Source: Callorhinus ursinus | Lineage: Eukaryota; Chordata; Mammalia; Carnivora; Otariidae | Reading direction: 5' to 3' | Length of the DNA: 64,000 nucleotides | Assembly: GCF_003265705.1 (NCBI RefSeq) | Contig: NW_020312904.1 | Location: 5,862,940 to 5,926,939 of the forward strand | Shown here: positions 43,403 to 54,510 of the stretch, piece after piece | Layout of the letters: each line of letters starts with the position of its first letter | Numbering within the stretch: position 1 is the stretch's first letter | Position numbers and translations under genes: made by a program | The notes under the pieces: generated by a model | The model's input: the letters and a program-made list of their open reading frames with translations, nothing else | Databases searched by the model: none | Told to the model about the DNA's origin: nothing

Positions 43403-43970
43403 ATTTTTCCAAATTACTGGGGAGGCCCTCATGTTATGTGAACTTTTTAAAAAATAAAATCACTGTCAAATTAGAACTCCACTGTCAGTTTGTCACACCA
43501 GGTCCACACTGGCCCCGTAGCTTTCTCTGGAGCAGAATGCTTTGGCTCGTGCTTGTACATTTGAATGAAACGGAAGACCGTCTTGAGAAAGTGCCATCAT
43601 GGTTGAGTGCATAATACTTAAAAATCAAATCCTTTGTGGTTTGCATGACCTTTTTGTTTTTTTTGTCCTTAACTTCAAAGGCACGTATTCACAGCACTGC
43701 TTGAGAAGTATTTGAGCAGTTTATTTCCTGACGGCCCTGATGAGCGTGATGTCTACTCGGTGGTTTCCCGCCCACGCTCGCATCAGCACAGAGTAGCTGC
43801 TCGCAGCACGGAGCAGATCTTCTCGCAGTGTAGTGAATGACTCAGGCTGGCGACCTGGGTGGCGTGCTCTTCAGCGCCCTGCCACTCTTTGACAATAATT
43901 ATCTCTCTCTCTTTAAAAGCCACAGCCACATCCCAGGGCTTGGCCTCAGAACCTGGGTGCCCCTGGGCTG
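43403..43970. other. Unassigned stretch
   Basis: No supported gene. Confidence 0.4.
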
Positions 43971-43974
43971 CAGT

Positions 43975-44165
43975 TCATAGCCCTTCTCTTTGGCCACGCA
44001 GTGTCCTCTACCTGGAATGCCCTTCCCTGCCTCTTCAGCTGCTGAATCCCCACTGAAAGTCAGCCCCGTGCACCCTGTCTGGACCCTCCTGTGTGGTCCC
44101 ACCGCGTTTTGTGCAGAATTCTCTCCTGGTACTTGGCCCTGTGGTGGAAGTTAAGTGTCCGTCAA
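43975..44165 (+). repeat. L2 fragment
   Basis: Plus-strand L2: 'TACCTGGAATGCCCTTCCCT', CACTGAAAGTCAGCCC and TTCTCTCCTGGTACTTGGC. Confidence 0.65.
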
Positions 44166-44254
44166 GCCCGTGAGAAGGCAGATGCCTCCGTGATCGTGCC
44201 TGAAGTCTTTGACTGAGGCTGGCCCAGAGTCACCCTCACTCTGGCAGCGCTCTG

Positions 44255-44410
44255 TCTTTGCGGCCCCCCCCATACTGGCACTGTGCCAGGTCTCAGACAA
44301 AGGCCATTTGATCCTCACAACCTCGAAGGCAGATTGGATTCCATGTCACAGAGACACAGTATCAATCACAGACCTCTTAAGTATTTTGCCAGAGGTGACT
44401 GGGCCATTAA
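44255..44410 (-). repeat. MIR remnant
   Basis: Reversed MIR: ACTGTGCCAGGTCTCAG, 'TTTGATCCTCACAACCTCGA' and GTCACAGAGACACAG. Confidence 0.6.
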
Positions 44411-46255
44411 GGGGTCCTGCCAGCATGTCTTGTGAAGAATCTGAGACGCAGATTTCCGAGGCCTTCTAGATGGATGCCTCCAGGTATGCCGCGTGCTTCT
44501 CTCCTGCTGTGCTCAGTTTGCAGGTGGGCTGCGGCCCCTCCAGAGCACGGGTGGCGTGCTGGTGTCAGGAGGCTGACTTGGAGGGAGAGGAGACCAAGTG
44601 CCGCTGCTCTGCACAGGAAAAGAGGCAGCGGGGAACTGCCCACAGAGGCCCTTTGTGTGACAGGAAGTCCTGCTTGTAGAAGGGGCTGCTCAAAGTGGAG
44701 GGGTTGAAAGAAGCTGAAGTGCTTGACCTGAGGCCACTCTGACTCATGCGTGTTGTTAATAATGCCCTTTGTTGAATCTTGGGAACCTGCTTCAACAGAC
44801 CTCGGAGGCTGCCTCGTAACCACCCGCTCCCGGAGGCCAGCGTTCCCCTTCCTCTCTTTCCCTATCATGTCTGTCCTTGGTGAATGCCCCCATTTTCTTG
44901 CCCGAACAAAGGACAACCTCCTGACCCAGTCTATATTTTTTCCTTCTGCCTTTGCCAGAAGCCCCTTTCTGGCTGATCTGGGCCTATGTGACTTTTCTTT
45001 TTTAGGGTTTAAGTAGTCTCTTGAGTTGCAAAACTTGCAGCTCAAGGAAGAAGTATCGCACTGGGCAAGTGCTTCTGATTGAGGGAAGGAATTTTCGGGG
45101 GGCTGTTTGATGTAGGTCCTCAAAGACTGGCATGGGGAGAGTGGGGCTGCACTCTCCGAGAGTCTCAGCGGTAGAGATGATATGAAGGTGCTGGAATCCA
45201 CAGCCCAGTTCCCTGGAACTTCATCGCACACGTCTCTTGTATCTGCGGCCCTCTGTCACTTGTTAGGTACTGCCCCTAGGACGTAAGGACACCTTGAAGT
45301 GAATGGGGAGCTGGTGGCGGTGAGGAGCTGCTGTGTCCTCCTGTGCTCTCCAGCCCTGACCCTGGCCAGGTGTGAGAGGAGCTGCAGACTTCCAGGAGGG
45401 TATGTGTCTGCGTGTGCGTGCATGCGTGCGTGTGTGTGTGTGCGTGTAAAATCCCGCTTGTGTCAAGGCATTCTAAGATTATGTTGTAGTAACACCGCTT
45501 CAGTTTTGGGCAGGCAGTTCTACGTGCCGTGGCATAGCTGGGGCTCTTTGCTGGGTTGACATGGTGGCAAATCAATGAGCACTGGTTCTTTAGTCCCTTC
45601 AAGTGAGTCTTTGTGGAGTGTGACTGCCTGGACAGTCGGTCCAGAGTGCTTACCTTCGCGGGGTAGGAGCCCCATCTGTTGAATGTGTTTAATCCTGGGT
45701 AATGGATACTTCCTTGAGATTTTGGTGACCATAAGTCATAACGCTTTTCCACATTTAGAGTGGTAGAACTTTGGAACTTCAAAGACCCTTGTCATGTGGC
45801 CCACCCGCACCCCCACCGTGGGGGAGGGAGAAGTGAGTGTGAGGGAGGTCGGAGTGGGACAGACCCACAAATGACTGTAGTCTCCTCCCCAGCACGGGCT
45901 GCTACCTGGGGCAGGGGACTCGGTGGCTCAGCCTTTGTCTGACCACATGTGAAATGAGGCCTCCTGCAGGCTTGATGTGAGTGGGAGGGGCCGCGTGTGG
46001 AACGGCCCAGAGTGTGGTAGGCACACAGCGTGTTACTCCCATCCCCCAGTCAGGAGGCAGGAGGGACCTGTGATGTGTGCCGAGTTCTGGCGCAGGGAAT
46101 CCCCTGCCCTGACAGGTCCTCAGGCTTTATTATCTTTCTCCATTCTTCACCCTTGGACTGCCTCAGACTTGGGGCACTTGTACTTTTGGATTATGTTCGA
46201 TACCTTACTTAATGTACTCTACTATGTACTCACACTCAGTTCAAACATTTAAACT
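44411..46255. other. GC-richer DNA with a long minus-strand frame
   Basis: No supported gene. A 274-codon minus-strand frame (44,407-45,231) is the longest in the window. Its peptide is compositionally ordinary but matches no family I know. A GT/GC microsatellite lies at 45,402-45,447. Confidence 0.45.
45402..45447. repeat. GT/GC microsatellite
   Basis: Imperfect (GT)n with GCATGCGTGCGTG inside. Confidence 0.85.
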
Positions 46256-46259
46256 CATA

Positions 46260-46620
46260 CTGCAGGTTGTTGGCTGTGGCTGAATGAGCACAATGTGACT
46301 GGAATGCGGTGGGAATGGTAAGGCTGGAGGGGGCGGTGGTTGGAGCTGGGAGGCCCTGCTGGCCAGGCTAGGAAGTTTTGGGGGGATTCCAAGTTGAAGC
46401 ATAACCTAATCTTCCAAAAGACATGTCAGCCACCATGGCAGCATCATGGAGGATGAAAGGAAAGCGGACCAGACTTGTATGCTGTTAGTGGTCTAGGCAA
46501 AAGAGGGTGGTGGCCTTACCAAAGATAGTTGTGGGGGTGGGTGAAGCAGGAGGATTCAGGAGGGACTCTGTTGTCAGGTCTTGGAAACTGATTGCGTGTG
46601 GTCAGGTCAGGAGGGGGTTA
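46260..46620 (-). repeat. L2-like fragment (minus strand)
   Basis: G/A-rich sequence with reversed L2 character ('GGCTGTGGCTGAATGAGCAC', TGGTCTAGGCAAAAGAGG). Diverged, so the call is tentative. Confidence 0.45.
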
Positions 46621-48300
46621 GGTGTGGGAGGAGAAGAAGTTTCTGGCTTGTGCAGCTGGGTAAATGGTGGGGCCATTTCCTGATGTGGGAAAACCCAAGG
46701 ACTGCGGTGGGCTTAGGGAAGGTAGGAAACGGTGTGTAGGGGCTTTGTGATGGCCTGGCAGAGGTGTCCAGAAGGCAGTCGGGTGCATGGGTCTGGGCTT
46801 TTGGGCCAGAGATGCAGCTCAGGGGGCATGGGGTGAAAAGGATCACTTGATATGTGGGACTAGAAGAGCTTGCTTAGGTGCCGTGTGCTACTAGAGAGTA
46901 GGGCCTGGGTCAGAACCCTGAGGATCGCCAACATCTAAGGCCTGGGCAGAAGAGAGGGAGAAAAAGCAGGAGGGGCAGTGTTGTGAACGCCGGGGGCGGG
47001 ATTGTAGGAGGAGAGGAAGGCGGGTGGTAGGGAGGAGAGAGCGGGGGCCCTGAGAAGACCTGAGACTGCCATGTGTTTTACACTAGGAGCCTGGGAAGCA
47101 TCTGCAGCCTGACACCAGATGCTCTTGCTTTCTAGTCTGATCCGTTTCATCAGAGACGGGAGGGGAAGCTGCAGGCGGAGAGATGAGTGGTCAGCTCTGG
47201 TAGGAAGCTTGGCTGTGAGGGGTGGATGGGTGGAGTGAGGTCCTGTGGCGGGGGGGAGGAAGCGGGATGAGGGGCCAGCCTTAGACAGGGGTGTGTGTGG
47301 CGAGGCCGGCCTGGGGGCGCGGATGCCTCTGAGTGGCAGCAAGAAGCGGAGCGGTTTCTGACTGTCCGCTTGCCTGTGTTCTGTGAGAGGGAAGGGAGAT
47401 GGCCAGGGAGAGGGTCTGCAGGAGCCTTTGGGGGAGAGCGGGGGAGAGCTGCGTGGACACGAGGCAGAGAGGAGGACCCCCCTGAGGAGGTGTGACTTCT
47501 CTGCAGCACCCAGCAGACTGCTTGTAACTGCGGCAGAGGCCGTGTGTTGGGTAGAGGGTGGTGGTTTCACCAGGCAGGTGTGATGGTGTTAGTTCCCGTG
47601 GTGCCGTGAGGGTCAGAGGGTTGAAGACTGGGCGCTGGCCAGCCCAGGACGGAGGAAAGAAGAGGTGTGGAAATGAGGAGGGTTTGTCTGCTGAAAGACA
47701 ACTCAGTATTACTGCCTCTTGAATTTCTGTTGAATTTTTCCATTAATAGGAATACTAGTCCAAAGGAAGAAACATGATTTTTATAGTTACAGAAGGAGGT
47801 TCTGTGGTTACAAATAGGAATCAATTAAAAGTAAATACTGGGGAGTAAACACTGAGAAAGTGTCTGCATGTCTGAATGATGAAAGCTTTACTGTATGTCC
47901 ACTGCTCTGCTGGGCACGTTGGCACCTACCAAATAAGTGAGGCTGTTGAACAACCTCCCAGGGGCCCGACCTTGTCTCTTCCTCCACACATCACTGACAG
48001 GTGGCCTGCCGGCCTCTCCTTGAACTTCAGCGACAGTGCTTACTGAGGATTCCTTCCCGGTATTGGAGAGCTTGAGTTTTAGTGAATTTTGCTTTGTGTA
48101 AAGTCATGACCCCATTCCCTTGAAACACGAGTCCAGGTTTGTTGTGTGAAGGAAGAGTATGAGTTCTCTTTCCCCAGTACAAATACATGCCTCTTAAAAT
48201 GCACATGCTAAAGTTGTTTCACAGAAATAAGGAGCACTCAACTGCATTACCACATGGTCTCCTTCAGCCTTTGTCACCCGACTTCATGATTTGTTGGTTT
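46621..48300. other. G-rich unique DNA
   Basis: Purine-rich plus strand up to about 47,690. The proline/serine-rich 211-codon minus frame (46,935-47,570) reflects this skew. No CpG island or gene evidence. Confidence 0.45.
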
Positions 48301-48304
48301 AGAC

Positions 48305-48400
48305 ATTCAGTCACTTCTCAAATATTTGAGCGTCTACTTCATGCTAAGCAGTGGGGATACAAAGATGAAAGATGAAAACGCAATTCTTGCCTTTGAAGTT
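48305..48400 (-). repeat. L2 fragment (minus strand)
   Basis: Reversed L2: AAATATTTGAGCGTCTACTTCATGC followed by AGCAGTGGGGATACAAAG. Confidence 0.55.
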
Positions 48401-48424
48401 TAGGTGTAATAAATGTCTCTGTGT

Positions 48425-48800
48425 TGTTTTACTCAGCTTTTTCATTTATACCCAGTTTCGAACATAAAATGATTCACCTGCTTGTCCTTTAAAATGGCTG
48501 TGTTGTGGCCACTCTGTCCATTCACCATTGTTTTCTCAGTTTATGAGCATTGACTTGTCTCTAGTCTTTGCTGTTATAAATATCACTGGGATGAACATTT
48601 TGTTCAAGCTATTTTTTCTTTGAGTTTATTTGCTCGGGGCATATTCCCCAGGGTGGGACTGCTGGGCCAGAGGTCGATAACTCCCTTGTTATTTCCAGAT
48701 TTTTCCATGAAGCCTATCAGCAATGTTAGAGTACATTGTTTTTTGCTGTAGCACTACCCAAACTGGCATTGTCCTTTTAATTTTTCTTATTTTTACAAGT
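48425..48800 (-). repeat. L1 3'-region remnant (minus strand)
   Basis: Reversed L1: 'TTTGCTGTTATAAATATCAC', TGGGATGAACATTTTGTTC and 'CAGGGTGGGACTGCTGGGCC'. Confidence 0.65.
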
Positions 48801-48864
48801 TATTTCCATTTTTTTCAGGAAGTTTTGCTTTTCCCCCCCACACACACGGTAATTTGTTGTGTCA

Positions 48865-49200
48865 GATTTGGCTAAGTTATGCTGCGGTAACAAGCGAACC
48901 CCAAATCTCAGGCTTAGCATAATAAAAATGTCTTACACTCTCTCTGCATATCCCTTGTGGGGTGTTGGGCGTGCAGTTCTGCACAGTCACGTCGTGGCCA
49001 GGCCGATTCAGGAGAGTTCCCTTTCCTGTAGCTACGACACGATCCCCCGAGCGGATGACAGGCGAGAAAGAGAGGGCCAGGTACTTTGAACAAGCGTTTC
49101 ACTAGGTGTGTGGCCTGGCTTAGCAGATGGGACCTCTGTGAGCATTCCTGTCCGTGCCCCAGCCATCTTTTCGCCTGTGTGTGCATCTCTGACAACTTCT
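48865..49200. repeat. Dispersed repeat of unassigned family
   Basis: Begins CTAAGTTATGCTGCGGTAAC then CCCCAAATCTCAGGCTTAGC, a beginning shared by many mammalian dispersed copies. Family not assigned. Confidence 0.45.
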
Positions 49201-49204
49201 TCGT

Positions 49205-49545
49205 GCAGTGGATTAGGATCCTTGGTCTTCATCTGAGTCCTTAATATATTCTCAGTAGTAAGACCTTTATCAGTTGTGTTGAATTCATTTTTCTTTCTTT
49301 GCTTTTCACATTACATTTTATTGTGCACTTTAAGTAATTACATAAGTCTTGGGCACATCCATCTTTTTCTCTATCTTTTGTTTCTTTAATATCACAAGTT
49401 TATCATTTTCTCTCTCTCTCTCTTTTTTCTTTATTAGGCTGCAAGCCCAGTGTGGGTCTTGAACTCATGACCCCAACATTCAGAGTCGCACACTATACTA
49501 ACTGAGCCAGCTATGTGCCCCTACACGTTTATCACTTTCTTAAAG
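49205..49545 (-). repeat. L1 remnant (minus strand) split by a SINE
   Basis: Reversed old L1: AGTAAGACCTTTATCAGTTG and ACAAGTTTATCATTTTC. Diverged. Confidence 0.5.
49412..49522 (-). mobile_element. Older short CAN-type SINE
   Basis: Minus-strand short form: TATTAGGCTGCAAGCCCAG, TCTTGAACTCATGACCCC, AACTGAGCCAGCTATGTGCCCC. The TSD ACAAGTTTATCATTTTCT (49,394-49,411) recurs with two changes at 49,523-49,540. Confidence 0.9.
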
Positions 49546-50842
49546 CCAGAGAATAAACTATTTCTTTGAGTTGCTTGAAATAGATTTTTATTTGCCTCCA
49601 AATGAGACTTCACCTCCTCCCACTATATGTCAGGTGGTTTTAATCTTGTTAATTTTGGTCCTTGGTGATACCTGTTTGTTCTGGAACATTAAAGAAATCT
49701 GAGCACGACAGTGCAACACCTCTTCATGATAAAAACACTCAGCAAAGTGGGACTAGAAGGGAGCTTTGCCGGCTTGATAAAAGGCATGAATGAGAACCCA
49801 CTGGGCTGGGAAAGGAAACACTGAAAGGACAGGGATGTCGACTCTCACCACCTCTCCAGGGCAGTGAAGCAAGAAAAGGAAATAAAAGGAAAGGAAAAAA
49901 TAAAACTATCTCTGTTTGCAGATGGCAAGTCCTTGTATATAGAAAACCCTAAGGAATTCAGTAAAAAACTATTAGAACTAATATCTGTGTTTGGCAGGGT
50001 TGCAGGATATTAAGATCAATACATAAAAATAATGGTATTACTATACACTAGCAATGAATATCCAAAGAAGTACAAGACTCATACACTGAAAACCGTGAAA
50101 CGTTGTTGAGAGAAATTAAAAGTGACCTAAGTAAATGGAAAGCTGTCCCACATCCATGGACTGGAAGACTTGATGTGCTTAAGATGGCACCACTCCCCAA
50201 ATTGATCTACAGATTCAGTGTAATTCCTACCAAAAATCTCAACTGCCTCCCTCCCCTTTTTTGGTTTGGTAGAAATTGATACACTGATTCTAAAATTCTT
50301 ATGGAAATGTAAGGTACCCAGAATAGTCAAAATAATTTTGAAAAAGTAGAACAAAACTGGAGTACTCACACTTCTAATTTCAAAAAATTTCTACAAATCT
50401 ATAGTATTTAAGACAGTGTGGTATTGGCACATAGGGTAGACATACAGATCAGTGGGATAGAATTGAGAGAACAGAGTTCAACTCTTGTGTTTATGTGGTC
50501 ACTTGATTTTGGATGAGGGCACGAAGCCAATTCAATGGGAAAGAACAGTCTTTCAACAAATAGTTCCGGGACAACTTGATATCTAGATATAAAAGAATGA
50601 ATTTGGACCCCTACCTCATACTAAATATAAAATTTAGCTCTAAATGAATCAGAGACCTCAATGGAAGAGCTAAATCTATATAACTCTTAGAGGAAAGCGG
50701 GCATAGACCTTCCTCACTTTGGATTAGGCAGTGGTTTCTGAGATATGACACCAAAACACAAGGGAGAAAAATAGATAAATTGGACTTTATCAAAATTAGA
50801 AACTTATATGCTTCAAAGGATGCTGTCAAGAGAGTGAAAAGA

Positions 50843-51072
50843 GGGGCGCCTGGGTGGCTCAGTTGGTTGAGCCACTGCCTTGGGCTCAGGTCATGGTCCT
50901 AGAGTCCTGGGATCGGGCTCCCTGCTGAGCAGGGAGCCTGCTTCTCCCTCTGACCCTACCCCCTCTGATGCTCTCTCTATATCATTCTCTCTCTCAAATA
51001 AATAAATAAAATCTTTAAAAAAATAAATACAATCTTAAAAAATCTTAAAAAAAGTAATATTAAAAAAAAAAA
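50843..51072 (+). mobile_element. CAN-type SINE with an elongated AT-rich tail
   Basis: Plus-strand copy in the L1. The TSD AGAGTGAAAAGA is exact at 50,831-50,842 and 51,073-51,084. The tail (50,996-51,072) repeats AATCTT-A(n) units three times instead of simple poly(A). Confidence 0.95.
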
Positions 51073-51187
51073 AGAGTGAAAAGACAGCTCACAGAATAGA
51101 AGAAAATGTTTTCAAATCCTGTATCTGGTAAAGGACTTGTACCTAGAACAAACATATAAAGAACTCAATTAACAACTCAGCAACAAC

Positions 51188-51374
51188 GTTGCCTGGGTGG
51201 CTCAGTTGGTTAAGTGTCTGCCTTGGGCTCCTGGGATTGAGCCCCGAATCAGGCTCCCTGCTCAGTGGGGAGTCTGCTTCTTCCTCTGCGCCCCCCCGCC
51301 CCCCTCCATCCCGCTTGTGCATGCTTGCTCTCTCTTAAAAATAAATAAAATCTTAAAAACAAACAAAAAAACCC
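51188..51374 (+). mobile_element. CAN-type SINE with C-rich tract
   Basis: Plus-strand copy with head TTGCCTGGGTGGCTCAG, a CCCCCCCGCCCCCC tract at about 51,293-51,306 and a mixed A tail. CAGCAA flanks both sides. Confidence 0.9.
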
Positions 51375-52215
51375 CAGCAATGAAAGGACAAATAATTAAA
51401 AACTGGGCAAAGGATCTGAATAGACACTTCTCCAAAGATGGTATACGAATCGTCAAAAAGCACATTAGTCATTAGGGAAATGCCAGTCGAAACCACAGTG
51501 GGGTATTACTTCACCCCCACTAGGATGGCTATAATAAAAGAAGGCAGCCACTGACTAGCGCTGGTGAGGATGTGGAGACATCAGAACCTCACCCACTGCT
51601 GGGGGTTGTACGGAGGTGCAGCTGCCTTGCTGAACAGTCTGGCTGACTGATCGAAATAACTAACTTTCCAAAACAGTTCCTCAAAAAGTTGGAGAGTTGT
51701 GATACGACCCTGCAATTCCACTCCTAGATATCTACCTGAAAGAAATGAAGACCTGTGTCCACCTAAAGATTACTCATAGCAGCATTTACAACAGCCCCAA
51801 AGTGGAAATAACCCAAATGCCCATCAGCTTGGTCCTGGAGAAACACATTGTGCTCCATCTATACGATGGCACAGTATTTTGTGATGAAAAGGAACAGAGT
51901 ACTGATATGTGCTACGGCATGAGTGGACCTCGAAAACGTGGTGCTGAGTGAAAGAGGCCAGTCACAAGAGATCACACGCTGCAGGATTCCACTGATGGGA
52001 AATGTCCAGAATAGGCAAATCCGCAGAGACAGAAAGTAGGTGGTTTCCTGGGGCTGGGGGTGTGGGGATGGAGTGACTGCCAGAGGGTACAGAGTTTCTT
52101 TTTGGGGTGATGGTCTAAGATTGTGGTGATGGTTGCACAACTCTGAACACGCTAAAAAAAATCATTGTGTATCCTTTAAATGGGTGAATTGTATCTCGAT
52201 TTAAAAAAATAATAA

Positions 52216-52690
52216 ACCAGCAAAATTTCAACTACTTAAACCATTGCCCCTCCCACAACCTCTTCTGGCCAAATAATATCATTCCTTTGTATGTTCTTGA
52301 GTTGCGTTTGGGTCGTTCTCATTTGTGTAAACAAAACATTTTTTTGACCCTCCTAAGTTGTGACTTCAGGATTAAACACAAAGCCCCAAGGTGTGGGAGG
52401 AGGAGGCGGAGGCTGGGGTTGCCAGCATGAAGGGAAGGGACTGGGAGGAGAGAAGACCAGGGCCTGGCAGGTGCCCCTCTCCAGGCCCTGCTAATCTCCC
52501 TGTCCTCAGTGTGGGGCTCACATTCTGGTGACACCACTTCCTACCTAACCCACTGACCTTGGTGACTCCTCGTCTGTCCTCCCCCTCCACCTTCCCACAT
52601 CTGTTCAATGAGGACTGGATATCACAGAGTGCCAGCAGGGCTGTCGGCCCCCTGCACGTCACCTTTATTCTCACCACCAGGAGCCAGTGT
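52216..52690. other. Unassigned stretch
   Basis: No supported gene. Overlapping frames of 72 and 114 codons on the minus strand are unrecognised. Confidence 0.45.
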
Positions 52691-52694
52691 CCTT

Positions 52695-52800
52695 CAGTCA
52701 GCAAACGCATGCACATATTGACTCTCTGCTGTGCAGCATCTGAGTTTCAAGGTGAAGATAGGGCTTGCCCTTGAGCCGCTCACAGTCTGATGACTTAACT
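52695..52800 (-). repeat. L2 fragment (minus strand)
   Basis: Reversed L2: CATATTGACTCTCTGCTGTGC, then 'GCCCTTGAGCCGCTCACAGT'. Confidence 0.55.
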
Positions 52801-54294
52801 CTGCAGTGCGTTTCCTTCTGTGCTTCTTGCATAGAAGATAAAAATCTGTTTTTGGAGTAAGCTGCTATCCGGATTACCAAGCAGTTAAGAAGGAATTTGA
52901 GTTTTTATGCCAGCACTCTTTCTTTCCATTTGGTGCTGCTTTTGACTGTATCATAGATGACTGTGTAATAGGTAACATGTGCTGGGCTTATCGCAAGAGT
53001 CGGCCTCCTGGAGCCTCCTCGCCTCCAGAGGAGCTCCCCTGCTACAGGCTGCACTCGTGCAGGCACCAGGGAGAAAGTCCCACTTGAGAAATCTAGTAAT
53101 TGTGTCTGGTGGAGCATTCCCACATTCATCAGTTTATCAAACGCCTGGTATCTACAGAGGCCACGAAAAGGCAAGCTCTTAAGAAGTCAGGGGCTTTATC
53201 TTGCTCACTGTGATCTCACGTAGGTCTCAAGACGTGTTTATTAGTGAATGAGGGAGTGAGTAGAGGGGCTGACGGCCAGATGCAGTGACACTGTGCAGTG
53301 GTCAGTGACAGTCCTTTTGCCCCCCCCCCCCCCCCCCCGAGCTGGGCAGGGCAGGGAATGGGTCTTTTAGTAGGTGGGGAAGCTGAGCCTGTGCAGGTAA
53401 AAGCCACAGTGAGCACTAGACTCAGGGCTCTTGCACCATTGTCTCCTGTACATTCTAGTCCCCCTCCAACCTGGAGAACAAACCAGTTCTGTTTCTCATC
53501 AGAGTGCTGCGCCGTGGGAGTGTGTCCCAGACCCGCTGCCAGTTGGCCCTGATGGGAACTGTGGGGAGGGGAGTAACTGGAGTCCGGCTAGGCCTGCCGG
53601 AAATAATTTTCAAATCTTGGGACTCTTCCTGTACCTTTTCTTGCACTGCTGTTTGTATTCTCACATTAATATCAGACTTGCAAATGTGTCATTTTTGTCC
53701 TTTTTAAAGTAACTTTTTTATTTTTAAACCTGTGGAGCATCAAGTCAATATTTAGCTTTGGGAAATGTTCAGCCCAAGCCTCCACGTTCCCAGGGTGCTT
53801 GCCAGCAGAGGGAGGTTCACAAGTACGACTGCAAAAAATCAGTCCCAGGCACGGACTGTCAGCTGACATGTTTCCGTTACATAAGAAAAATGAGTTTGGG
53901 GGACATGGCTAAATGCTTTTTGCTCCAGCTCCTCCTTCAGTTGTGGGGGTGAACTCACAGCTGATGGGCCGGCCGGAGACCAGGTGACTTTGGGTCTTGC
54001 CTGCCTTTGCTGCTGATTCTCCATAACCTGAGACTGTTTTTACTCAGAACCGGAAGAGCCAGAGGGGCTGAGAATGACCAGGGAGGGGTGGCCATCCACT
54101 TGTTTTCTTTGAGGAATTAGGATGTAAAAGACACCAGGGGTAAAGCATAGTCATTTTAAGAGTTACTACAGGACTCCAAAGCTAGTGTTTGGAAATACTA
54201 ATTTCTCACATAGAAAAGTTTGTCACCCTCTACCCATCAGAATCTAGTTCAGACAGTACCTCCTCTCCCTCCTAGTCTTCCCTTCACCTGTGAT
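52801..54294. other. Unassigned stretch with poly-C
   Basis: No supported gene. A 19-base C run lies at 53,320-53,338. Confidence 0.45.
53320..53338. repeat. Poly-C homopolymer
   Basis: Nineteen C bases in a row, unusual in length for a mammalian C/G homopolymer. Its length may be affected by assembly error. Confidence 0.85.
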
Positions 54295-54308
54295 CCTGTC
54301 TCTTTTCC

Positions 54309-54496
54309 TTTTTTTTTTTTTTAAGATTTATTTATTTTAGAGAGTGCGGGAAGGGCAGAGGGAGAGAGAGAGAGAATCTGAAGCAGACTCTGTGCTGAGT
54401 GTAGAGCCCAATGTGGGGCTCTGGGACCCCGAGATCTTGACCTGAGCTGAAACCAAGAGTCAGCCGCTTAACCGACTGCGCCACCCAGGCGCCCCG
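54309..54496 (-). mobile_element. CAN-type SINE, older copy
   Basis: Minus-strand copy with AAGCAGACTCTGTGCTGAG and AACCAAGAGTCAGCCGC segments. CTGTCTCTTTTCC on the left and CTGTCTCATTCC on the right form an imperfect TSD. Confidence 0.92.
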
Positions 54497-54510
54497 TACT
54501 GTCTCATTCC

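Larger units (their letters stand above)
49706..52215 (+). mobile_element. 5'-truncated L1 with decayed ORF2 and 3' UTR
   Basis: Plus-strand L1 beginning inside ORF2 ('ACCTCTTCATGATAAAAACA') and continuing in order through 'TCTCTGTTTGCAGATGGCAA', 'TGGAAAGCTGTCCCACATCC', 'ATTGGCACATAGGGTAGACA', 'AAACTGGGCAAAGGATCTGA' and 'ACCCAAATGCCCATCAGCTT' to the 3' end 'TTAAATGGGTGAATTGTATC'. The endonuclease and most upstream parts are missing. Stops and frameshifts break ORF2, so it cannot move by itself. SINEs at 50,843 and 51,188 interrupt it. Its end motif makes it an old L1M-type element. Confidence 0.9.

Noticed and set aside
46935..47570. 211-codon proline/serine-rich minus-strand frame
   Set aside because: The purine-rich plus strand suppresses stops. 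Low-complexity composition, no recognisable domain, no splice context.
49706..52215. Reverse-transcriptase-like coding sequence
   Set aside because: It is the ORF2 remainder of a truncated L1, broken by stops, frameshifts and two SINEs; not a gene.
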